Shown: positions 36,829-46,096 of the stretch, in pieces | Numbering within the stretch: the stretch's first letter is position 1 | How the letters are laid out: each line of letters begins with the position of its first letter | DNA from: CBDFKF01 sp965248765 | GTDB taxonomy: Bacteria > Pseudomonadota > Alphaproteobacteria > VGEJ01 | Assembly (NCBI GenBank): GCA_965248765.1 | Contig: CBDFKF010000002.1 | Location: 310,001-374,000, forward strand | DNA length: 64,000 bases | Direction of reading: 5' to 3' | Program-made: the position numbers and the translations under genes | The notes under the pieces: model-generated | What the model saw: only the letters and a program-made list of their open reading frames with translations | What the model was told of the DNA's origin: nothing | Database searches by the model: none

Positions 36829-37450
36829 ACGATCGCTTGGGCCGATATAGCCAACCGGACCGCCGCGCCACTAGCGGTCCTTGTGGTGATGGCCGCTCCG
36901 CTTGCCGCGCTTGTGTTGCTCGTGGTGGTGATGGAGTGAGGCGGAAACCCGCTTGATAGGCACCGGCACTTAGCGAACGCCCACCTCTCAAAAAGCGCGC
37001 ACGCGCACGCCAGTGGCCTTCCCGCTCATCCGGGCACCGTAAACCACCGACTAGACTGCTTGCGCGGTTGCGGGCCGTTTGTGGGCCATGGAGAGGGACC
37101 GCACGAAGACTGGCTATTTTCTGCCGAAAATATCGGAAAAGTGGCGGAGGGAACGATACCGGGTTCGAACCTTCTCCGATTGGTCGGCTGCTCAAGCGGA
37201 GATGGTTTGCGACCACCGGCGCATGGCGACCGAAACCCGGACCAAACTACCGATTGCTCGAAGGATGCACCCGTCGGCATCGATGACCATGACATCTGGA
37301 TAGTCCCCCGTCCGAGTGACGGGCGTCAGCTCGGCGTGGATGCCTCAGGCATGGTGTTGCGCCCGTAGCACGGCCATGGTCTTGGCCGGATGGGCGGCGA
37401 TGAAGCCGCTTTGGCGACGATGTCGACCTCCGGGAGCACGTCCTAGCTAG
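36829..37450. other. Gene-free stretch between PEP-CTERM gene and IS1182
   Basis: These 622 bp show no convincing gene. A ggttcgaacc motif near 37160 looks like part of a tRNA T-arm but does not fold as one. It is probably decayed sequence. Confidence 0.4.
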
Positions 37451-37498
37451 CAGTCTGTCGGACTTTGGTTCATCGATTAAGTATGGATTTGTCGCCGG
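37451..37498 (+). repeat. IS1182-type terminal sequence, copy 1
   Basis: These 48 bp begin cagtctgtcggactttggtt and are preceded by CTAG, the 4-bp palindromic target expected for IS1182. A copy with two mismatches lies at 41897-41944 in the same orientation. It marks the transposase-3' end of the element containing the gene at 37619-39037. Confidence 0.7.
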
Positions 37499-37618
37499 TG
37501 GTTTTGCCGGCGGGCTGAGTTGGCGCTGGTTTTTCCCGATAGAGGCCGTCTGCCGGTTCGGCGGCGGTTCGCGGCGTGGACGCCCTTGCTCGGTCACGAC
37601 ATGCTCCACCGGGGCGCT

Positions 37619-39037
37619 TCACGTCGCCAAGCTCAGCTTGTGTAAGCGCTTGCAGTTGTAAGCGAGAGCCACCAGGGTCCACTCGCCCTCGATCTTCTTG
37701 AGGCCGCGCAGCGAGAACCCGGTGAAGCCGAGCACCGCCTTGATGACACCGAAGACCGGCTCGACGGTCTGCCGGCGCAGTTTGTAGAGGGCACGACCCT
37801 CTTCGCTCGCGAGCTTCTCCGTCATCGCCTTCAACCATTCGGCCTTGGGCTCCTTTGCCGCCGGGAGAGGCTTCACCGGGCGGTAGTCGTGGCTCCGCCG
37901 ACGGCCTTCCGCCGAGGTCGACACCAAGGCTTCGATGCCGCTCGCCTCGAGCGCCGCCACCTCTGCCCCGTTGGCATAGCCGTTGTCCGCAAGCATCGTC
38001 TCTGGCCGGCCCAGCGCCGCCGGGATCGCTCCGATGTCCGCCACCAGTTCGTTGCGATCGCTGGCGCATTGGCTGATCCGCGCACTCACGATCAACTGAC
38101 TGCCGCCGGCATCCACTACCGCCTGCGCGTTGTAGGCTTGGCAATACTCGTGCTGCTTGCTCTTGCGCATCAGCCGGCTGTCCGGATCGCTCAAATTGCT
38201 CTGCTCGTCCGCACCCGGTGTCTCGTCCGGCGGCTTGGGATGCTTGCCCTTGGCTCGACCCCGGCGCTTCTCCCGTGCCGCCACCTTGGCCGCCCAGGCC
38301 CCGCGCTCCGCTTGCGCCCGCGCCTTGGCTTGTGACTCCAGACGACGACGGGCCGCATCAAGCTTGTCGCGCAAGGCCTCGCGCCGGGCGATCTCTTGCG
38401 GCAATGCCTGGGGATCCTCCTCGCCATCCTCGTCCGCCGCCTCCGCCCGGCCCAGCAGCGCCGCGATCTCGCCTTCCAACTGCGCGATCAACGCGCCCGC
38501 CCGCTCATAGCTCACCGAACGGTGCTTGCTCGCGTTGGCCTTGAACTTGGAGCCGTCAACGCTGACCAAACCCACCCGCAACAGCTTCAACTCCTTGGCA
38601 AGCAGCAGAACCTGCAGGAAGCTTTCCGAAACCGCATCAAAGTTCTCCCGTCGGAAGCGCGCGATCGTGTCGTGATCCGGGTGCAGGTTCGCCGCAACAA
38701 AGCGAACCCCGATATCGCGGTGCGTCGCCCGCTCGATCCGACGGCTGGAGAAGAGCCCGTTGGCGTAGCAGTAGATCAGCAGCGCAAGCATCATCCGGGG
38801 GTGATACTGCGCCGAGCCCGTGCCTCGATGGTTCACCTTGAAGGCGCCCAGATCGACGCGCTCCACCGCCTCGATCACGAAGTGCGCCAAATCATCCGCC
38901 GGGAGGCCGAAGCTGTTGCGGCAGCTGCCGAGGCCGGTCCCAAGACGTCTGAATAGGCTCGCGCCGCCCGCCGCATTTCCTCGACGACAGCGGTTCGACA
39001 TTCGTCCGCTTTCGGGAGCTATTTTTTCGACCGCCAA
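37619..39037 (-). CDS. IS1182-family transposase, N-terminus uncertain
   Basis: The frame is long and contains LPADDLAHFVIEAVERVDLG, YHPRMMLALLIYCYANGLFS, GLVSVDGSKFKANASKHRSV (Asp), a charged coiled region near residues 180-270, TMLADNGYANGAEV (Asp) and TVEPVFGVIKAVLGFTGF (Glu). The first about 40 residues (MAVEKIAPESGRMSNRCRRG and following) do not look like the family's start. The true N-terminus has probably been replaced or frameshifted near 38920. No matching far terminal repeat was found between 39037 and 39220. Confidence 0.8.
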   Translation of the reverse strand: MAVEKIAPESGRMSNRCRRGNAAGGASLFRRLGTGLGSCRNSFGLPADDLAHFVIEAVERVDLGAFKVNHRGTGSAQYHPRMMLALLIYCYANGLFSSRRIERATHRDIGVRFVAANLHPDHDTIARFRRENFDAVSESFLQVLLLAKELKLLRVGLVSVDGSKFKANASKHRSVSYERAGALIAQLEGEIAALLGRAEAADEDGEEDPQALPQEIARREALRDKLDAARRRLESQAKARAQAERGAWAAKVAAREKRRGRAKGKHPKPPDETPGADEQSNLSDPDSRLMRKSKQHEYCQAYNAQAVVDAGGSQLIVSARISQCASDRNELVADIGAIPAALGRPETMLADNGYANGAEVAALEASGIEALVSTSAEGRRRSHDYRPVKPLPAAKEPKAEWLKAMTEKLASEEGRALYKLRRQTVEPVFGVIKAVLGFTGFSLRGLKKIEGEWTLVALAYNCKRLHKLSLAT

Positions 39038-39220
39038 TTTGAGCGATTCGTCAGTTAACGCGAGGCCCCCGGAGGGTCACCCCTTCGGGGCTTCGTCGCA
39101 TGTGGCGCTTTTCCAAGGGGTTTGCGCCCCTCCCTACATGATCCTCGATTCTCCGGTTCGTAAATTCAACTTGGGGTATTCCCTTTTCGCGGTTTGCGGC
39201 TGGCGGGCTCGGGGCGAGCC

Positions 39221-41773
39221 TCAGAACCGCACGCTCAGGCCCGCCCGAGCCGACAACTCCTCCTCGCGCCCAGAGGCGCGGCGGTATTCCAATTGGCCGG
39301 CCAAGGAAACCCTGTCCGCCAGGTCAAACCGCACCGTGCCGCCGACGTGACCGCCAAGGACAAACTCATCGCCCGGCACGCGCCAGGAGCCGGGAACGCC
39401 GCCATCCAACCTTGCCGTCACCCGGTCGCGGCCATAGCGCACGGCATCCGCTCCGGTCAGCAGCTCGACCTCGCCGCGGCCGTCGGCAAAGGCATGGGCC
39501 AGGCCGAGTCGCAGCCCGCCCTCCGCGAGGTGTACGCTGCGGGAATCGATGCGCAGATTGGCGTATCGCGCGCCGGTCTCGCTGTAGCCGCCAATTCGGC
39601 CCCAGATGCACGCCACCCGGGCGAGGAGCCGCAGATCGAGCCCGGCGGTCAGACCAAACCTCCCGGCAAGGCCCAGTGAGGGGCTGACATGAGAACTGGT
39701 ATAATCCCCGCTAGCGACGGCCAACCCCTGGACATTGGTGCGCACGACCCGCTTCCCGTCATGACGTCCGTACCGGTACAGCAACGAGCCGTTGAAGGCC
39801 CATCTCCCCACGGCATATGTCCCGTAGGCCCCCAGAAAAAAACCATTGGTGTCGAGCGTGACTGATTTGGCCTTCGTCTCGACACGTCCTCTTCTGAACG
39901 CGGCAAACGCCCCGACGCGCCAACGGTCCGATACAGCAACTTCATACCCCCCGACAGCGCCATGGAGGCGTCGCTCCCAGGCCCGCGCTGCCCCGTCAGC
40001 CTCCCGCTCGGCGTGCTCGGTGAAGACGCGCGCCCAATTCCGGTGTCCGCCCGACGCCGCCGCTCGCGTCGCCTGTCTAAGCACGACCCCGTGCACTTGG
40101 CGGCTCGCCGCCGCCAAGGCCCCCCGCTCGGCCGCAGCGCCCGTCGGGTCGACGAGTTGCACCGTGTGGTTGTTCCTCACCACCGGCAGGCGCACTATCG
40201 TTCGGGGCGCGGGCACGGGCTCGCCCGCTGCGTTCTCGAACACTATGTTTTCGGCGTGCTCGAAGGTGGTCGCCAGCGAGCTATCGGGCCTGCGCAACAC
40301 GGAGTCCGCGTCGTTCCCCAATCTGATCACGACCCTGTCATCGCCGGCGCCGAGATCGATCTCGTCCAGCCCGGCATGAACGATGTGCTCCAATGTCAGG
40401 TGCATCTCGTCGTTGCCATAGCCCAATGCGATCGCGCCTTCGATCCTCGCGCCAGATAGAAGGCGCACGGTCTGATCGCGCCCGTTCCGCCCCGTGTCCT
40501 CGAACAGGCCGACATCTCCGCGAATCGCTCTGGCGCCGTCTCCGGTCGACAAAACCTGCCCGCTGACCGTAATGTCCGCACCGTCGCCGTCCGCGATAAT
40601 GCCGTGCGCGCCCCGGCCTGTCGTCTCTATCCTTCCGTCAATGATGATGTTCGCGTCGGCGCTTTGGTGAGCGAAAACGCCATGCGCACGCGCTCCCGTG
40701 GTTGCAATCGTGCCGTCGCCCTCAACCGTGACGCTGCTGCGGGCGCCGTTGGCGAAAATGCCGTACGCGGCGACTCCGGAGTCCGCATCCCCTTCGCCGT
40801 CGGTGGTAATCACTCCCCGATGGGTTATTCGTGCATCGGCACCCAGCGAGTAGATGCCGCTCGCGCTGTTTCCCGTGGTCGCGATGCCACCCTCGCTCGT
40901 GATCGTCACGTTGGCGCCAGCCGAGTAAATGCCATGCGCGCGATCGCCCTCCGTCGTAATCGCCCCGGCCTGGGTCATGGTCGTGTCGATGCCTGCCGAG
41001 ATTATGCCGAAGGCAAGTCCACCCTTCGTGACAATGGCCCCGTGATTGGTGAGGTACGTGTTGGCGCCGGCCGCGACAATGCCGTGCGCGCTCCGGCCTG
41101 TCGTCTCTATCCTTCCGTCAATGATGATGTTCGCGTCGGCGCTTTGGTAAGCGAAAACGCCATGCGCACGCGCCCCCGTGGTGGCAATCGTGCCGTCGCC
41201 CTCAACCGTGACGCTGCTGCGGGCGCCTCGGGCGAAAATGCCGTACGCGGCGACTCCGGAGTCCGCATCCCCTTCGCCGTCGGTGGTAATCACTCCCCGA
41301 TGGGTTATTCGTGCATCGGCACCCAGCGAGTAGATGCCGCTCGCGCTGTTTCCCGTGGTCGCGATGCCGCCCTCGCTCGTGATCGTCACGTTGGCGCCAT
41401 CCGAATAAATGCCATGCGCGCGATCACTCCCGGTGGCTACTCGGCCGGTGCCCGTGATGGTAATGGTGCTGTCGGCGCCGCCCGACGCAATCCCGTGTTC
41501 GCCATCCCCGATGGTCGCAATCGTTCCGCCGTTGGTGAGAGTGGCGCCGGTCATCCTGACCGCCGTGCCGGATGTTTCGAGCCGGCCCTCTGCTTCGATA
41601 ACTCCGGTCTCACCGGCATCGAGCGTTTGTGGGCTGGTTTCCGTCACTCCACCGGATATCGTGAAGCTGGCTGCCGTGGCGGTACCGGAGAACGAACATC
41701 CCACGATGGCAAGGACAAGAATCCTGAGACTGTAGAGGTCGGCGCGGTTCAAAAGGCGATCCTGATTACGCAT
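39221..41773 (-). CDS. Autotransporter with repetitive passenger
   Basis: This type V secreted protein has about 850 residues. The signal region is MRNQDRLLNRADLYSLRILV ending GTATAAS; an upstream in-frame ATG at 41803 would add ten residues, and neither start has a clear Shine-Dalgarno. Residues about 40-430 form a beta-helical passenger of GIYS/GVFA-type repeats (AHGIYSDGANVTITSEGGIA). A 160-residue period includes a 115-residue near-exact duplication. The C-terminal about 270 residues are the outer-membrane beta-barrel (WRVGAFAAFRRGRVETKAKS, FFLGAYGTYAVGRWAFNGSL), ending in Phe (LSVRF). Probable role is surface adhesion; the specific ligand is unknown. Confidence 0.88.
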   Translation of the reverse strand: MRNQDRLLNRADLYSLRILVLAIVGCSFSGTATAASFTISGGVTETSPQTLDAGETGVIEAEGRLETSGTAVRMTGATLTNGGTIATIGDGEHGIASGGADSTITITGTGRVATGSDRAHGIYSDGANVTITSEGGIATTGNSASGIYSLGADARITHRGVITTDGEGDADSGVAAYGIFARGARSSVTVEGDGTIATTGARAHGVFAYQSADANIIIDGRIETTGRSAHGIVAAGANTYLTNHGAIVTKGGLAFGIISAGIDTTMTQAGAITTEGDRAHGIYSAGANVTITSEGGIATTGNSASGIYSLGADARITHRGVITTDGEGDADSGVAAYGIFANGARSSVTVEGDGTIATTGARAHGVFAHQSADANIIIDGRIETTGRGAHGIIADGDGADITVSGQVLSTGDGARAIRGDVGLFEDTGRNGRDQTVRLLSGARIEGAIALGYGNDEMHLTLEHIVHAGLDEIDLGAGDDRVVIRLGNDADSVLRRPDSSLATTFEHAENIVFENAAGEPVPAPRTIVRLPVVRNNHTVQLVDPTGAAAERGALAAASRQVHGVVLRQATRAAASGGHRNWARVFTEHAEREADGAARAWERRLHGAVGGYEVAVSDRWRVGAFAAFRRGRVETKAKSVTLDTNGFFLGAYGTYAVGRWAFNGSLLYRYGRHDGKRVVRTNVQGLAVASGDYTSSHVSPSLGLAGRFGLTAGLDLRLLARVACIWGRIGGYSETGARYANLRIDSRSVHLAEGGLRLGLAHAFADGRGEVELLTGADAVRYGRDRVTARLDGGVPGSWRVPGDEFVLGGHVGGTVRFDLADRVSLAGQLEYRRASGREEELSARAGLSVRF
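40601..40945 (-). repeat. Passenger-coding segmental duplication, unit A
   Basis: These 345 bp are nearly identical to 41081-41425 (offset exactly 480 bp, frame preserved). They encode the block from AHGIYSAGANVTITSEGG to GRIETTGRGAHGI. The few differences include Ala/Asp and His/Tyr changes. Confidence 0.9.
41081..41425 (-). repeat. Passenger-coding segmental duplication, unit B
   Basis: This is the second copy of the 345-bp unit. The 135 bp between the copies encode related but diverged repeats (ANTYLTNHGAIVTKGGLAFG). Confidence 0.9.
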
Positions 41774-41896
41774 GTTCGTCAGCCGCCGCGGCCGCGCATG
41801 CAAATTTGCCGCTCGCGCAGAGGGAGACGCCGTTCTCGCTCGTGCGCGGCTCGAAGATGCCGGTGTCGTCCGCTAGAGTCTGGTTCATCTACGTAG

Positions 41897-41944
41897 CAGT
41901 CTGTCGGACTTTGGTTCATCGCATAAGTATGGATTTGTCGCCGG
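41897..41944 (+). repeat. IS1182-type terminal sequence, copy 2 (solo end)
   Basis: It matches 37451-37498 at 46 of 48 positions and lies in the same orientation, but here the element body is missing. An unrelated IS sequence follows at 41945. It is a relic of another insertion of the same IS upstream of the autotransporter. Confidence 0.75.
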
Positions 41945-41959
41945 GCTGGATTCACATTT

Positions 41960-42006
41960 CAAGTGCAACGCCGAGGCCTTCCTCATAAACCTCGGCGTTG
42001 CACTTG
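41960..42006. repeat. Perfect 17-bp inverted repeat
   Basis: The arms caagtgcaacgccgagg and cctcggcgttgcacttg flank a 13-nt loop. It lies at the junction between the solo IS1182 end and the IS3 orfB remnant. It could be a terminator-like hairpin or two abutting IS ends. Confidence 0.6.
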
Positions 42007-42045
42007 GTTTGTGAGTTTAGGGCGTCCCGGTACACGCTAGGATCC

Positions 42046-42624
42046 GATGCCTCGAGGGCCAGCTTGAGCGTGTCGGTCACGTCTTCAGCCCGCATGGTGG
42101 TGCACAGCTTCCAGGCAATGATGTAGCGCGAGAAGTCGTCGAGGATGGTCGACAGATGGAACCAGCCCCAGCCGATGACTTTGAGGTAGGTGAAGTGGGT
42201 CTGCCATAGCTGGTTCGGGGACTGTGGTCTTGTCCCGGAACTCATTGGCGGCCTTCATGACCACGAAGGCGGGGCTGGTGATCAGGTCGTGGGCCTTGAG
42301 CAAGCGATAGACCGAGGCTTCCGAGACGAAGTAGCTTTCGGTATCGGTGAAGCGCACCGCCAGCTCCCGGGGCGAAAGCTCTGGCTCCTCCAAGGCAAGC
42401 TGTAGGATCCGCTCTCGCACGTCGTCAGGAATACGGTTCCACACCCGGTTGAGCTTCGGCGAGCGGTCCTCCAGCGCCTCCAGTCCACCTGTTCGATACA
42501 GATCGTACCAGCGATAGAACGTGGCCCGCGGGATGCCGATCTGATCGAGTGTCCGACGGACCGAGAGATGAGATTGCTCAACCAGCTGGATGATCTCCAG
42601 CTTCTCAGACGCGGCATATCTCAT
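42046..42624 (-). pseudogene. IS3-family OrfB, frameshifted and truncated
   Basis: The start ATG overlaps the orfA stop (ATGA at 42621-42624). It reads MRYAASEKLEIIQLVEQSHL, the HTH PRATFYRWYDLYRTGGLEAL, and SVYRLLKAHDLITSPAF. A shift near 42225 follows, then PNQLWQTHFTYLKVIGWGWF. The frame breaks off in LKLALEAS at about 42046. Most of the rve core, including the last catalytic residues, is absent. Confidence 0.82.
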
Positions 42625-42949
42625 AGGTCGTCGCCCCCATCCCCGGTCATGCTTTTATTGAGCAGCCGGTTCTCCAGCGTCAGCTCGGCAACGACTTCCT
42701 TCAGCGCTCCGGCTTCGCGCCGCAGGGTTTTGACCTCATCCGACGTCGCCTCGCGCGCCGTGTCACCTGCCAAGCGCTTCTTGCCGGCCTCGAGAAACTC
42801 CTTCGACCAGCGGTGGTAGAGGTTCTGGTTGATCCCTTCTCGACGACAGAGCTCAGCGACGCTGTCCTCGCCGCGGAGGCCTTCCAGGATAATCCGGATC
42901 TTCTCTTCTGCCGAAAAATGACGCCGCGTGGCGCGCCGTATATCCCTAA

Positions 42950-43883
42950 GTGTCCGTCCGAAAAGTTATTGAATCATATGAGTCGGATGTGATTCAAGGT
43001 TGGCCTTGGCAAATTGAGGACGAGGCCGATGTGGACAGTAGAAAACCGAGGTTCTTATGATCGCGGCGGGCTTCGTTACCCGAGTGATGTGACGGATGAT
43101 GAATGGGCTCATATTGCGCTACTGATCCCGCCGGCCAAACGCGGCGGCCGCAAGCGGAACGTCGATGTCCGAGACGTGGTGAACGGTCTGATGTACATCC
43201 TGAGCACCGGCTGCCAATGGCGGGCGATCCCCAAGGATCTGCCACCACGCAGCACGCTGTTCGGCTATTTTGAGCTTTGGTACTATGACGGAACGCTGGA
43301 TCGCATCCATCATAGTCTATACGTCAAATGTCGTGAATCGATCGGGCGCGAGGCCAGTCCCACGGCCTGCGTTATCGACTCTCAGAGTGTAAAAGGCGCG
43401 GAAAAAGGGGGGCCTGCATCGATCCGTCGGGCTACGATGCGGGTAAGAAGATCAAAGGTAAGAAGCGCCACATCCTTGTCGACACGGTAGGCCTGTTGCT
43501 GCACGCCATCGTGCATCCAGCCAATATCCAGGACCGCGATGGCGGCGTTCTGGTCCTCGGAACCTTGTTCGGCAGGTTTCCGTTTCTGAAGAAACTCTTT
43601 GCCGACGGCGGATACCAGGGGCCGGTATTCGACCACGCGCGGAAGAAAATCTTGCCCCACTTGGAAACTGAAATCGTCAAACGATCCGACACCGCGGTTG
43701 GCTTCGAGGTCATACCCAGACGGTGGGTCGTGGAGAGAACATTCGCCTGGCTCGGAAGATGCCGCCGGCTCGCCAAGGATTTTGAGAACCGCACCAGAAC
43801 AGCCCGAGCCTTCCTACTCTTGGCGTCAATTCGCCTTATGCTGAGAAAGCTATGTTTAAACACATAAACTTCTCGGACGGACT
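42950..43883 (+). mobile_element. IS5-family (IS427-like) element inside IS3 orfA
   Basis: It is bounded by inverted ends containing gtccgtccga(a/g)aagtt. It is flanked by CTAA at 42946-42949 and 43884-43887, a 4-bp target duplication whose removal restores orfA. Confidence 0.88.
43029..43867 (+). CDS. IS5-family transposase, two frames joined by -1 shift
   Basis: The first frame (43029-43490) reads MWTVENRGSYDRGGLRYPSD, GCQWRAIPKDLPPRSTLFGY and ACVIDSQSVKGAEKGG (first Asp). The second continues one base back as ACIDPSGYDAGKKIKGKKRH, LFADGGYQGPVF (second Asp) and WVVERTFAWLGRCRRLAKDF (Glu), ending at 43867. The junction is an A5G6 tract at about 43401. A -1 slip there gives an uninterrupted DDE protein, as in IS427-group elements that use programmed frameshifting. 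Confidence 0.85.
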
Positions 43884-43976
43884 CTAACAGTCTTCTCGGC
43901 GCCGTCGCAGCCGACATCCCGTTTCTGTCTCATCTTCGCTCCTTGGTGGGCTGCGATGAGACAGAAACTCTCTTAG

Positions 43977-44198
43977 TCAATCACACCATTCTGTCCAATG
44001 GGCGCTGACGCCGGACAGGCCGTAGATCTGGCCGAGTTCCGCGACGATCCGAGGCTCGACGGATTGCGGATAGCGGTAGTCGCGATGATCGTAAGGCGAG
44101 CATCGGTGCTCGGGTGCGACGTCGAGACCCCGCCATGTGTCCTCGGCCGACGAATCAGAGCCCTGCGTAAGCGATGCCACGAAGCCGATCGCGATCAT
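43977..44198 (-). pseudogene. Secreted HNH-nuclease-like protein, N-terminal fragment
   Basis: From ATG 44198 it reads MIAIGFVASLTQGSDSSAED, a signal-peptide-like start. WRGLDVAPEHRCSPYDHRDY and RYPQSVEPRIVAELGQIYG follow; I recognise this as the opening of a family of exported HNH endonuclease-like proteins. It breaks off 13 codons later near the IS3 end, before any HNH catalytic motif. Function is inferred from the recognised N-terminus only. Confidence 0.5.
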
Positions 44199-44512
44199 CG
44201 TCAGGAACCGGATACCGAGCTCAGGTAGCGAGGACGTACGCAATGAATGTTGATCCCGCCTTCCAGACTTGGTCCAATGCGGCGCCGCGGCTTTGAGCTT
44301 GAGCTCGACCGCTCGACGGTGGTTAATGCCGATGAACCCGCCGGGCTTAGTGGGGTTCAAGCGCCGAGAGAACCCGGATGCGGCGTCGCGCGCAACGCGC
44401 ATCGTACTTCACAAGGCCCTCGGATACCGCGGCGAATCGGCCTTTTGCATTCGACCGTATCGGAACCAATACTTCGGCCCGGACACCGACCAGTCATCTT
44501 TATGGAGGCACC
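44199..44512. other. Upstream region of the vWA-PP2C-kinase operon
   Basis: No gene is recognised. It must carry the promoter of the operon and the upstream region of the divergent nuclease fragment. Confidence 0.4.
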
Positions 44513-45373
44513 ATGCCGTACACAGCCGCGATTTCCAGGACCTCGCCGTCCTGCTTTCTCTTCGTGATCGACCAATCCGCTTCAATGGACGAAGCGATCG
44601 AGGGTGGATCGACCAAATCGCGGTTTCTCGCGGACGTGCTCAACAAGACGCTCTACCAGCTGGTGATCCGTTGTACGAAGGCCGATGGTGTCCGGAACTA
44701 TTTCGATGTCGGGGTCATCGCCTATGGCGGGAGTAACGTGGGAACGGGTTTCAGAGCCGGTCTGGGGTCCTCGATCGTGCATCCACTCAGCGCAATCGAG
44801 GCCACACCGCTTCGAATAGAGGAGCGCTCCAAGAAAGTCAGTGACGACGCCGGTGGGTTCGTCGATCAGTCGGTCAAGTTCCCGGTGTGGTTCGAGCCCG
44901 TGAACAGCGGCGGGACCCCGATGTGTGAGGCGCTCCGGCGGACCGCCGAAGTCCTGGTCGACTGGTGCGACAGCCATCCCCACTCATATCCACCCACCGT
45001 CATCCACGTCACCGACGGTCAGTCGACGGACGGTGATCCGGAGGAGATCGCCGACAACCTCAAGCTCATCTCGACCGACGACGGGAAATGCCTTCTCTTC
45101 AACCTCCACATCTCGGCCGGCTCCGGCGAGCGAATTCTCTTTCCGGCTACCGAGGCGGGCCTCCCAGACAGCTACTCCAAGGCGTTGTTCCGAATGTCGA
45201 GCAATGTCCCCGCGGGTCTGGCCGCCGTGGCAACCGAACGAGGGTATCCCTGCAGCGGCGAGTCTCGCTTCTTTGGGTACAAGGCGGATGTCGAGGCAAT
45301 CGTCGAGTTTTTCGACATCGGCACTCGGGCCAGCAACCTGATGCTGGAGGACATGCGAGGCGCCGATCGATAG
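44513..45373 (+). CDS. vWA-domain protein (TerY-like), first gene of phosphorylation triad
   Basis: This 286-residue protein is mostly a von Willebrand factor A domain. The MIDAS metal site is FLFVIDQSASMDEAI (DxSxS), with the conserved Thr in NSGGTPMCEALRRT and the Asp in VIHVTDGQSTDGDPEE. ATG 44513 has ggagg at ideal spacing. It is three bases from the PP2C gene. In TerY-type triads the vWA protein is thought to be an adaptor or target of the kinase/phosphatase pair. The frame is intact and there is no signal peptide, so it is cytoplasmic. Confidence 0.85.
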   Translation: MPYTAAISRTSPSCFLFVIDQSASMDEAIEGGSTKSRFLADVLNKTLYQLVIRCTKADGVRNYFDVGVIAYGGSNVGTGFRAGLGSSIVHPLSAIEATPLRIEERSKKVSDDAGGFVDQSVKFPVWFEPVNSGGTPMCEALRRTAEVLVDWCDSHPHSYPPTVIHVTDGQSTDGDPEEIADNLKLISTDDGKCLLFNLHISAGSGERILFPATEAGLPDSYSKALFRMSSNVPAGLAAVATERGYPCSGESRFFGYKADVEAIVEFFDIGTRASNLMLEDMRGADR

Positions 45374-45376
45374 CCA

Positions 45377-46084
45377 ATGAAGCCCACGTTTTCCGCGACG
45401 TATCCCAAGGACGATAGCGCCCCAGAAACGAACGAGGACTACCTGTTCTGCGATCGACTGAGGGACGTCTACTGTATGAGTGACGGCGCTTCGGAATCGT
45501 ATGATTCGAAGAGCTGGGCGCGGGTCTTGGTCGAGAAATACATTAGGTCAACCAGGGTGAACCCGTCTTGGCTCCTGAAGGCGATTGAGACCTACCGCGC
45601 CTCTGTGAGTTACGACGAACTCAGCTGGAGCCAACAGGCTGCCTTCGAACGCGGCAGCTTCGCGACACTGTTGGGCGTGCAGCTTATCGGCCGCGGTCGA
45701 TACATTAGAGTGACTTCGGTCGGAGATTCCCTGTGCGTTCTTTGCGACGGTGATCGATTCAATCGCTCGTACCGCTACAGCCGACCCGACGAGTTCGCCG
45801 CTCGGCCGCAGCTGTTCGCGTCGGACATCCGGCTAAACCAAACCACGCTCTCTTCCTTGAAGGCCAATCAGCTCCAGAGGACATGGTCCACCGTGGACCT
45901 CACCCGCCCGGCCCTGCTGCTCATGACCGACGCATTGGGGGAATGGGTGTTGAGGGACCGAAACCATCGTTGCAGGAGGCTGCTTGGCCTTCGTCGCGAG
46001 TTTCAATTCGTCAATCTCGTTCGTTCCGAGCGATCAGCCAACAGGCTTCGTACCGACGACACGACCCTGCTCGTTCTCAATTGA
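45377..46084 (+). CDS. PP2C-type Ser/Thr protein phosphatase of the triad
   Basis: This 235-residue metal-dependent phosphatase has motif 1 ETNEDYLFCDRL (the NED metal ligands), motif 2 YCMSDGASESYDSKSWARVL (DGA in place of the usual DGMGG), GSFATLLGVQLIG, VGDSLCVLCDGDR, LLLMTDALGEW and the C-terminal DDTTLLVL. The compact length fits bacterial PP2C domains without extras. It is tightly coupled to both neighbours (3 bp and 12 bp), so it probably reverses phosphorylation made by the kinase encoded next. Confidence 0.88.
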   Translation: MKPTFSATYPKDDSAPETNEDYLFCDRLRDVYCMSDGASESYDSKSWARVLVEKYIRSTRVNPSWLLKAIETYRASVSYDELSWSQQAAFERGSFATLLGVQLIGRGRYIRVTSVGDSLCVLCDGDRFNRSYRYSRPDEFAARPQLFASDIRLNQTTLSSLKANQLQRTWSTVDLTRPALLLMTDALGEWVLRDRNHRCRRLLGLRREFQFVNLVRSERSANRLRTDDTTLLVLN

Positions 46085-46096
46085 AGTGCTCCAAGG

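Larger units (their letters stand above)
42621..43933 (-). pseudogene. IS3-family OrfA interrupted by IS5
   Basis: It starts at 43933 (MRQKRDVGCDGAEKTV) and resumes beyond the IS5 element as RDIRRATRRHFSAEEKIRII, then GLRGEDSVAELCRREGINQN and the zipper segment EVKTLRREAGALKEVVAELT. It ends DGGDDL with an overlapping orfB start. Deleting the IS5 plus one CTAA gives one continuous frame. Confidence 0.88.

Noticed and set aside
37130..37180. A ggttcgaacc T-loop-like motif beside a gcggaggg / ccctccgcca acceptor-like sequence, suggestive of a tRNA 3' end
   Set aside because: The bases around the loop do not form a 5-bp T-stem and the distance to the CCA-like end is five bases too long. Unlike 57773-57836, no anticodon or variable arm is present.
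40561..41480. Possible CRISPR-like or satellite array, from regular repeats
   Set aside because: The repeats are in-frame, 345 bp long and encode the beta-helical passenger of an autotransporter.
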